Assembly: GCA_900552395.1 (NCBI GenBank)
Contig: URZJ01000138.1
Span: 1-5,065, forward strand
Length of the DNA: 5,065 nt
Origin: an uncultured Collinsella sp.
GTDB taxonomy: Bacteria > Actinomycetota > Coriobacteriia > Coriobacteriales > Coriobacteriaceae
Reading direction: 5' to 3'
The notes under the pieces are model-generated. The model searched no databases and had not been told where the DNA came from. It saw only the letters and a program-made list of their open reading frames with translations. Below, in pieces: positions 1-5,065 of the stretch. The number at the start of each line of letters is the position of its first letter. Within the stretch, counting starts at the first letter, position 1. The position numbers and the translations under genes are program-made.

Positions 1-659
1 GTGCTTCTGCCGGTCTTGAGGGCACGAGCTACGATCCCCATCGAAGCGGCCAAGATGCCTCCGAGGTCTTTGACATAAGGCCCTATCACGAGGGTGATGC
101 CGTTAAGTCGATTCACTGGAAGCTGTCGACGCGTTTTGACGACATGCTGGTGCGCGAGGCTTCGCGCCCACAAGACCACGCTATTGCCATCTTGTTTGGT
201 GCGTTTGCGTGCGACTTTGAGCACGCAAGCCACGCTGAGGTTCTTTCTGCGGTGCTGGGTTTTACCGCATCGATATCGCTGGCGCTTATGCGTCAGGGAT
301 ACCATCATGTGGTCGTGGCTGCCCCCGAAGGCTCTTTGGCTGTCTATCCCGTTGATGACCGACGTGGGTTCAATAGGATGCTTGATGCTTTGACGGCAAC
401 GCCGCTTGGCCCTGCCTATCCAACATCGCACGAGCACTATGCCAAGCTCGTGGCAGCAAAGGGCATTGGCAAAACGGCGCTGGTAACGGTGGGCGTCGAT
501 GAACAGGCCTATATCGAGATAGGCCGTCTGACCGATCTATCGGTACTCCATGTGTCGGATTCGGTCGAGTCGTATAGCATCGAGCACGGAGCCAACTACA
601 TCATCACGCATTGCCCGGTATCGAGTGATTCGGCCCGTATCAAGAGTCTGGAGCTCTAA
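1..659 (+). CDS. DUF58 family protein, C-terminal part (5' end outside window)
   Basis: The reading frame is open from the first base. Its first full codon is at position 3 and it ends at TAA 657-659, giving 218 visible residues. The family signature RPYHEGDAVKSIHWK is encoded at about 78-122 and is followed by a short Ser/Thr-Arg segment and LVRE, as is typical of DUF58 proteins. The rest (about 165-656) alternates hydrophobic strands and helices, consistent with the von Willebrand factor A-like fold reported for this family. DUF58 proteins usually have two N-terminal membrane helices, which would lie upstream of the window. Their molecular role is not firmly known. They are typically encoded beside MoxR-type AAA+ ATPases and transglutaminase-like membrane proteins, and the gene 1 base downstream fits that arrangement. 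The GTG at position 1 is out of frame (that frame stops at 76-78), so it is not the start. The ATG at 144 is internal, because the signature lies upstream of it. Family assignment is confident; function is not. Confidence 0.9.
   Translation, partial: ASAGLEGTSYDPHRSGQDASEVFDIRPYHEGDAVKSIHWKLSTRFDDMLVREASRPQDHAIAILFGAFACDFEHASHAEVLSAVLGFTASISLALMRQGYHHVVVAAPEGSLAVYPVDDRRGFNRMLDALTATPLGPAYPTSHEHYAKLVAAKGIGKTALVTVGVDEQAYIEIGRLTDLSVLHVSDSVESYSIEHGANYIITHCPVSSDSARIKSLEL
650..653 (+). promoter_or_regulatory. Ribosome binding site of the transglutaminase-like gene
   Basis: GGAG lies 7 bases upstream of the ATG at 661, inside the last codons of the DUF58 gene. The upstream stop codon (657-659) falls between this site and the start codon, an arrangement typical of translational coupling. 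It supports 661 as the true start. The same frame is open back to 550, but that extension overlaps the DUF58 gene and encodes an Arg/Ser-rich stretch unlike a real N-terminus. Confidence 0.75.
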
Positions 660-660
660 G

Positions 661-2973
661 ATGAACTTTGTGACTCTTACCTCGACGGAGCGCATCGCTT
701 CGAATGGTCGCGTTGTTGCCATGTTCCTGTCGGTGGCTCCCGCGGTTTTATTGTCTGCGGGCTTCTGCTGCACAATTGCTCGGTGCCTGAGTGCAACGTG
801 CATGGGGATAATGCTGGCCGCTGCCGTTGGCGTGGCCGTTGCGCTGGGCGCTTTGGGCGTTTTGATGGCTTCGAAAAAGGCTCCCCTCTGGATTGCCTTG
901 GCTGCGGCGTCCGTAGCGCTTTTATGCGCGCTCTTGATTCCTTCGGCACGCTGGGGCTTCTATGCGTGCGTCAATACCGTTATCGCTCGCGTCAACTCGA
1001 TCTGTGAGCTGTATATTCCATTGGTGGCAGACGCCGGTCTGCTGTGTGAAGCCGTGTCGCTGGCGGTGCTCGCCGGCATGTTTGCCGGCTCACTCGCCTG
1101 GCTTTTTGCCAACTTGAGCGTTTCGTGGCCCACGCTCTTAATCATCGTTATCTGCGGCTCGGCTTCCATGGCGCTGCAGCTTGGTGATTCTGCGATATCT
1201 ATGACACTGGGCGTTGCGGGCTGGCTTGTCCAGTGCCGTGCTGGCGAGTTGCGGGGCTCTACGGTAGGTTTGCCCCAGGTTCTTTTTGGTCTTGGTGGCC
1301 TGTGCGCCGCATGCGGTGTTCTCGTTGCGCTGATCGTTGCCCTTGTGCAGCCTCTTCCCGAGGTGTCCGCCCTGTCGGCGTCTGCCGTCAAAGCGGTCCA
1401 GGGCGTTCGATTTGGGGATGATTCGCTGCCCGAGGGCGACCTTTCGCAAGCGGCGGACATGAACGAAGGCGCGTCCACGACGCTGTCGCTTACTGCCGAC
1501 AAGACGCTCGATGACGACCTGCTCATGAAGGGTTTTGTGGGCACGACGTTTGATGGCATGTCTTGGGGGCGCGGCGACTGGATGTCCTACGAGGGCGAAT
1601 GGTCCGGCATGCGTGAATGGCTGCGTCAGAACGGTTTGACGGTAGCCGAGCAACGCGCCGCGTTTGATACCGAGACCGAGCGTGAGGGCGGCGAGCCTGT
1701 CGAGGCGGTTGAGATTTCGGTCGATGCGTCGGGCGCCAACCGCAGATACACCTATGCTCCCTATACGCTGCGCTCGCTGGGCGGTACCGGTGCAATGTTG
1801 ACGGCCTCGACGATGCTAAGCATGGACTTTTTGCCGTCTAAAACATACAGTGTGACCGTCGATAACGTGCCATCAGATGACGTCATTGCAGATTCGAGCT
1901 GGCTGGCGTCCTCCAAGAGCGACTATGCAAAAAGCGAGCGGGTATACGCCGCTTTCGTTCGCGATAAGTACCTGGACCTTCCCGAAGAGGAGCGGGATGC
2001 CGTTAATACATACCTGTTCTCGAGCGACAGCTGGGATGCTGGGGCGAATGTTTCGGATACAGCCGTGATCAGTCGCGTGCGCACGATGTTGGCTTCGCTT
2101 GCGGGGCAGACGGATAACCCGCCAACCTATACGGGGGCGACGTCGTTTGTCGCGTGGTTCTTGGGCACGGCGCACGAGGGCAACTCTGCCTACTTTGCCA
2201 CGGCGGCGACGCTCGCGTTTCGATCTCAGGGAATTCCCGCGCGCTATGTCGAGGGCTATCAGGCAGCAGATGATCAGCTGGCCGCTGCTGTTGGGGCAGG
2301 CGTGGCGCTCAACTTGACGGCTGCCGATGCGCACGCGTGGACCGAGATCTACCTTGACGGTCAGGGATGGACGCCCGTGGAGGTCACCCCTGGATACTAT
2401 AGCCAGACGCTCGATGCCGATAAGATTATCGATGTGGGCGAGGCATGGAGCAACGGCGCCAACGATAAGACGCTCGATGCGGGCTCGGTTGCAGGACGGG
2501 CCGAGGATAAGCATCGCGAGGATGTGCCGGTAATGTATAACATCCCCGTTGTGGCCAAAGTTGGGGTCGGTTTGATCGGCACGGCGATTGCCGCCCTGCT
2601 CGCTCTGTTTGTTCGCAGGTTTGTCTTGCGCGCTCGGCGCACGCGGGCTATCGAGAGCGATGAGCAGGATATATGCGTGCCGGCACTCTACGGCTATCTT
2701 GCCCTTGTGATGAACCAAAGCGGTCTCGACGCCTTTGACGAGACCAAGCCGCTCGATTGCCTGGATGCCTTTGCTGCAGTGTTCCCCCAGATTGACCCGT
2801 GGGAATACCGTCGAGCGATTCGACTTCATCAAGCTTATGCGTTTGGTGGCCGCCAGCTTAAACCGAACGAGTTGCGCACGCTCCGACGTTTTACCGAACG
2901 CCTGCATCGGAGCATGCCGGCTCCGCAAACTGTTATTGAACGCTTCCGCCGCTACATGCTGCACGCGTTGTAG
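661..2973 (+). CDS. TgpA-like transglutaminase-fold membrane protein with serine at the catalytic cysteine position
   Basis: A 770-residue polytopic membrane protein. By eye there are hydrophobic segments near residues 19-40, 44-69, 75-94, 123-150, 157-190 and 204-230. A soluble, probably extracytoplasmic region follows (about 231-629), then a helix near 630-651 ending in an Arg-rich stop-transfer stretch, and a cytoplasmic tail of about 120 residues. The tail resembles the DUF4129-type tails of such proteins in placement and helical character. The transglutaminase core is at about 465-585. It includes GIPARYVEGY, the HAW motif with His558, and GWTPVEVTPGY. The family's nucleophilic Cys aligns with Ser509 (codon TCT 2185-2187), and the acidic triad residue is Glu574. 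No Cys occurs between C218 and C672, although 12 lie in the membrane half, so classical Cys-dependent activity is doubtful. The gene starts 1 base after the DUF58 stop, with GGAG 7 bases before the ATG. DUF58-transglutaminase pairs are a common module, probably acting on envelope proteins (inference). Fold assignment is strong; activity is uncertain. Confidence 0.92.
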   Translation: MNFVTLTSTERIASNGRVVAMFLSVAPAVLLSAGFCCTIARCLSATCMGIMLAAAVGVAVALGALGVLMASKKAPLWIALAAASVALLCALLIPSARWGFYACVNTVIARVNSICELYIPLVADAGLLCEAVSLAVLAGMFAGSLAWLFANLSVSWPTLLIIVICGSASMALQLGDSAISMTLGVAGWLVQCRAGELRGSTVGLPQVLFGLGGLCAACGVLVALIVALVQPLPEVSALSASAVKAVQGVRFGDDSLPEGDLSQAADMNEGASTTLSLTADKTLDDDLLMKGFVGTTFDGMSWGRGDWMSYEGEWSGMREWLRQNGLTVAEQRAAFDTETEREGGEPVEAVEISVDASGANRRYTYAPYTLRSLGGTGAMLTASTMLSMDFLPSKTYSVTVDNVPSDDVIADSSWLASSKSDYAKSERVYAAFVRDKYLDLPEEERDAVNTYLFSSDSWDAGANVSDTAVISRVRTMLASLAGQTDNPPTYTGATSFVAWFLGTAHEGNSAYFATAATLAFRSQGIPARYVEGYQAADDQLAAAVGAGVALNLTAADAHAWTEIYLDGQGWTPVEVTPGYYSQTLDADKIIDVGEAWSNGANDKTLDAGSVAGRAEDKHREDVPVMYNIPVVAKVGVGLIGTAIAALLALFVRRFVLRARRTRAIESDEQDICVPALYGYLALVMNQSGLDAFDETKPLDCLDAFAAVFPQIDPWEYRRAIRLHQAYAFGGRQLKPNELRTLRRFTERLHRSMPAPQTVIERFRRYMLHAL
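2053..2415 (+). other. Transglutaminase-like core domain within the 661-2973 gene
   Basis: This covers residues 465-585 and contains the three blocks that define the fold. The nucleophile helix block (GNSAYFATAATLAFRSQG) starts near residue 507. The GIPARYVEGY strand block comes next, and the HAWTEIYLDGQGW/VEVTPGY block carries His558 and Glu574. A family-type nucleophile block would read G-[Y/N]-C at the start; here it reads G-N-S. About 20 residues between the second and third blocks are Ala/Leu-rich and resemble an insertion loop. Borders are approximate. Confidence 0.85.
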
Positions 2974-2979
2974 AGGGAG
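2974..2979 (+). promoter_or_regulatory. Ribosome binding site that selects the GTG start at 2989
   Basis: AGGGAG directly follows the TAG stop (2971-2973) and sits 9 bases before GTG 2989. The next in-frame candidate, ATG 3013, has no purine-rich site at a useful distance, so GTG is preferred. The 15-base gap between stop and start contains this site and has no room for a terminator. Confidence 0.75.
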
Positions 2980-2988
2980 TAGGTCTAC

Positions 2989-5065
2989 GTGTTTTCTAAA
3001 TATCCTCAACATATGGCTTCGCACAAGAACGCGGCGTCGGCCAAACTAAAAGGCCCGCGGAATGCGTCCGCGCGCGTTCAGCATGCCGCCAAAAATATGT
3101 ATCGCGCCAAGCCTTTGGCCGCAACGCGCGTTGTGGCGGCGGCGGTTTCGGTTGCTGCGGTCGGCGTATTTGGCGCGGTCGCCTTTGAGTTGGCTCAGAG
3201 TAATCTGAGCTTCGATCCTTCGGGGTATATCGCTGCATACAGTCACGGTGACGCGGAGTCCGGCGAGGCGTATCGGATCAGTCCGCTCTCGACGGATGCC
3301 GAGGCAAATCGTCATGACGAGGATAGCGACAGCCGGGACACGAGCGCACGTGAGCAGCAGGCGCGGCTCGATAATGCGCAGGGACAGGTAAATCTGACGG
3401 GGCAAAGCGGCACGACCGCCTACAACGTTACCGGCAGCGCCGATGGAACGGGCGTAGGAGTTGCGGGTGGTTCGGGCAGCGGCGCGGGCGGCGGACAAAA
3501 CGTTCCCGTTATCAATGCGGGCGGAGCATCTGGCGGCAATGCCGGCGGCGGTGCGGGCGGAAACGGTTCGGGCGGTAACGGCGGTAGTGGCGGCTCGGCC
3601 ACCTCGACGGCCAATTCCTACAAGTATCTTCTTGCGGACCCCGCGCCCCAAAAGGGTGCCCCCATGGGAGACACAACGTTCTTTACGCAGTTTAACGGTG
3701 CAAATGGATTGATCGATCCCCATGAGGTGCAGATTTCACCCATGGAGGATGCAATCTACGATGGGCAGATGCTCGACGCCTGGACGCTGTTCTGCGCCAT
3801 GGATGTCCACTGGAGTGACGACAAGGGCCTCTACTATCTTGCCTGCACCAAGGACGAGTTCGCCTCGTTTCCGTATCTCCGCATCGACTCGTGGACCAAT
3901 GCCGCGGGCGAGAAGAATCCGGCGCTGTGCTCGAGCCAGCCGCTCACGGTAAGCGTCTCGCTGCGCTTGTCGCAGGATACGGCGTGGACGACGCGTAACG
4001 TTACCATCCAACCGGCGCGGTCGCGCCTGTTTGTGGTCGGCCAGCCCGATTCGATGGGCCAGCGAAGCGTGATTTGGAGCACGCTGAGCTCCAAGGAGAA
4101 CCTGCTGGGTGTCAACACACAAGAAGCCTTTATGAAGCAGGCGGGCCATGTCGATTCGGGGGGCTACCTCAATGCCTTGTTGCTGGGGTGGCGCGAGAAC
4201 GAGGCGGCCGTCCCGTATTTCTACACGCTGACACCCGGTCGCCATGTGGTGGTTCCCGGCGACATCGTGTCCATCGACCCCGCCTACAAGGTGCGTTTTC
4301 AGGGTTATGCTCTCGACGAGGACTATCGCTTTGACGACGACCCTACCAGCCTCAATAACTCACGCCTGCAGACGCTTGTCGATGTGGATGAGTCGGTCGT
4401 GTCGGTCGATGGCGGGGGCGAGACGCTCAGCGTTCCGCAGGGTGTGCAGGCGGTCGACGCCTATACCGACAGTCGTCAGCGTGAAGTCTTTACGTGGCAG
4501 ATCAACAATCTAGAGCTACCGTCCTCGGTGTACTACGTCAACGTCAATGCGGGCTTTCAAGTGCTCGATGCCTACCGTGTCGCGTCGGATAACCCCGTCT
4601 ATGCCGCAACGGATGAGGGTATCTTGACCTCTCGCGATGGCAAGGAGTATCTGGGCGTTCCCTACCATACGCGCGAGCTCGATGTTCCCGCCGATATTGC
4701 CCATGTCGTCATTCCCGATCGCAATAAGCTCGATCGTATTGTTCTGCACGCGTCCAAAGAGGGCGAGTTGCCCCAGATTGACGTGAGCAATCTGCAGGAC
4801 TGCACCCTGGTCGTCGACGATGCCGCGCTGCTCGATTTTATTACCGAGCACGCGGACGAACTAGAGAATGCCTACGGCGTATACGTGTCGCCCGCGACCA
4901 ACCCCAGTGTCCAGCTCACGTACTCACAGGGGCTGGTGTACAACATTAATTCGCAGCTCGAAAGCGACCTGTGCTATGTGCTCGATACGGGTTCCAATAT
5001 TGCCCTGGTGCAGATTTCCAACACCATCAAGAAGGGTGCCTTTGCGGGCAACACTTCGGTGGACA
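2989..5065 (+). CDS. Membrane-anchored extracytoplasmic protein with Gly-rich linker and BspA-like leucine-rich repeats (3' end outside window)
   Basis: The frame stays open for 692 codons to the window edge. Residues 1-47 have about ten Lys/Arg and no Asp/Glu. They are followed by one Ala/Val-rich hydrophobic helix (about 48-66), so the N-terminus is predicted cytoplasmic and the rest outside (positive-inside rule). No signal peptidase site or lipobox is evident, so the helix probably acts as an uncleaved anchor. Next come an acidic, hydrophilic stretch (about 80-140) and a Gly/Ser/Asn-rich linker (149-204). A region of about 330 residues that I do not recognise follows (about 205-535), rich in Asp, Tyr and Trp, with Cys at 269, 286 and 314. 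Residues 544-559 (GILTSRDGKEYLGVPY) and 680-692 (IKKGAFAGNTSVD) match BspA-type LRR_5 repeats, which are known in surface proteins involved in adhesion or interaction. GTG is chosen for its AGGGAG site 9 bases upstream. The gene follows the transglutaminase-like gene by 15 bases and is probably co-transcribed. Existence and topology are confident; repeat identity is moderate; function is unknown. Confidence 0.88.
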   Translation, partial: MFSKYPQHMASHKNAASAKLKGPRNASARVQHAAKNMYRAKPLAATRVVAAAVSVAAVGVFGAVAFELAQSNLSFDPSGYIAAYSHGDAESGEAYRISPLSTDAEANRHDEDSDSRDTSAREQQARLDNAQGQVNLTGQSGTTAYNVTGSADGTGVGVAGGSGSGAGGGQNVPVINAGGASGGNAGGGAGGNGSGGNGGSGGSATSTANSYKYLLADPAPQKGAPMGDTTFFTQFNGANGLIDPHEVQISPMEDAIYDGQMLDAWTLFCAMDVHWSDDKGLYYLACTKDEFASFPYLRIDSWTNAAGEKNPALCSSQPLTVSVSLRLSQDTAWTTRNVTIQPARSRLFVVGQPDSMGQRSVIWSTLSSKENLLGVNTQEAFMKQAGHVDSGGYLNALLLGWRENEAAVPYFYTLTPGRHVVVPGDIVSIDPAYKVRFQGYALDEDYRFDDDPTSLNNSRLQTLVDVDESVVSVDGGGETLSVPQGVQAVDAYTDSRQREVFTWQINNLELPSSVYYVNVNAGFQVLDAYRVASDNPVYAATDEGILTSRDGKEYLGVPYHTRELDVPADIAHVVIPDRNKLDRIVLHASKEGELPQIDVSNLQDCTLVVDDAALLDFITEHADELENAYGVYVSPATNPSVQLTYSQGLVYNINSQLESDLCYVLDTGSNIALVQISNTIKKGAFAGNTSVD
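3433..3600 (+). repeat. Glycine-rich low-complexity linker coding segment (GGC/GGT-rich)
   Basis: Codons 149-204 of the 2989 gene are dominated by GGC, GGT, GGA and GCG. They encode runs of Gly with Ser, Asn and Ala, including GGNAGGGAGGNGSGGNGGSG in the second half. The segment separates the acidic membrane-proximal stretch from the folded extracytoplasmic region, so it probably acts as a flexible spacer. The repeats are degenerate at the DNA level rather than perfect tandem copies. Length variation between strains is plausible. The reverse strand shows a Pro/Ala-rich open frame here that is only the mirror of this composition. Confidence 0.8.
5026..5065 (+). other. Onset of BspA-like leucine-rich repeat, cut by the window edge
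   Basis: Residues 680-692 read IKKGAFAGNTSVD. This matches the I-x-x-G-A-F-x-G-[NC]-x-[SA]-[LV] core of LRR_5/BspA repeats, where the Gly-Ala-Phe is followed by a turn and the next strand. Only one clear repeat is inside the window. The degenerate SRDGKEYLGVPY motif upstream (about 4630-4665) is also seen between repeats in such proteins. Further repeats would be expected beyond 5065. Confidence 0.6.

Noticed and set aside
94..393. Forward open frame of 99 codons inside the DUF58 gene
   Set aside because: It is a different frame over the conserved DUF58 signature, with Arg/Cys/Leu-rich composition and no motif. It is a shadow of the real gene.
550..660. Extension of the transglutaminase-like gene upstream to ATG 550
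   Set aside because: It would overlap the DUF58 gene by over 100 bases and add an Arg/Ser-rich stretch. ATG 661 has a well-placed GGAG and leads straight into the first membrane helix.
2974..2988. Possible terminator or promoter between the second and third genes
   Set aside because: The 15-base gap holds only the ribosome binding site, with no inverted repeat or T-tract.
3013..3015. ATG as alternative start of the LRR gene
   Set aside because: No ribosome binding site precedes it, whereas GTG 2989 has AGGGAG 9 bases upstream. The difference is only eight residues.
1873..3024. Long reverse-strand open frame of 383 codons opposite the transglutaminase-like gene
   Set aside because: It is in codon register with the + gene, so its stops can only arise from TTA, CTA or TCA codons there, which this genome rarely uses. 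The product is Arg/His/Ala-rich with no recognisable motif, and the + strand gene is clearly real.
3046..3723. Reverse-strand open frame of 225 codons opposite the LRR gene start
   Set aside because: It has the same codon-register origin. It ends at a + strand CTA codon, its sequence is a low-complexity mirror of the Gly linker, and it overlaps a well-supported gene.

Overview
The window looks like part of a moderately GC-rich, Gram-positive-type actinobacterial chromosome. The codon preferences, the GTG start with a strong Shine-Dalgarno, and the pairing of a DUF58/transglutaminase module with a BspA-like leucine-rich-repeat surface protein would fit a gut coriobacterium such as Collinsella. 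That assignment is inference from style and content; no taxonomic marker gene is present.

The window is almost entirely coding, all on the + strand, and holds three genes in one tight operon. (1) Positions 1-659 carry the 3' part of a DUF58-family gene whose 5' end lies outside the window. (2) Positions 661-2973 carry a complete gene for a 770-residue membrane protein. It has about six N-terminal membrane segments, a large extracytoplasmic region with a transglutaminase-like core, a further membrane segment and a cytoplasmic tail. (3) From 2989 to the window edge runs the first 692 codons of a membrane-anchored extracytoplasmic protein. It has a very basic N-terminus, one transmembrane helix, an acidic spacer, a glycine-rich linker, a roughly 330-residue region I do not recognise, and the beginning of BspA-like leucine-rich repeats. 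The gaps between genes are 1 and 15 bases, each with a ribosome binding site and no terminator, so co-transcription is likely.

DUF58 and TgpA-like transglutaminase genes commonly sit together, usually after a MoxR-type AAA+ ATPase gene, which would be expected just upstream. These modules are thought to act in envelope protein assembly or maturation, but the function is poorly established. The third gene may be a surface client or partner of the module.

The most notable observation is in the transglutaminase-like protein. At the position where the family carries its nucleophilic cysteine there is a serine (Ser509). The acidic triad position is Glu574 rather than Asp, while the histidine (His558) is kept. 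There is no cysteine anywhere between residues 219 and 671, so no nearby residue can substitute. The protein may be a pseudoenzyme or use different chemistry. No RNA genes, mobile elements, CRISPR arrays or origins were seen.
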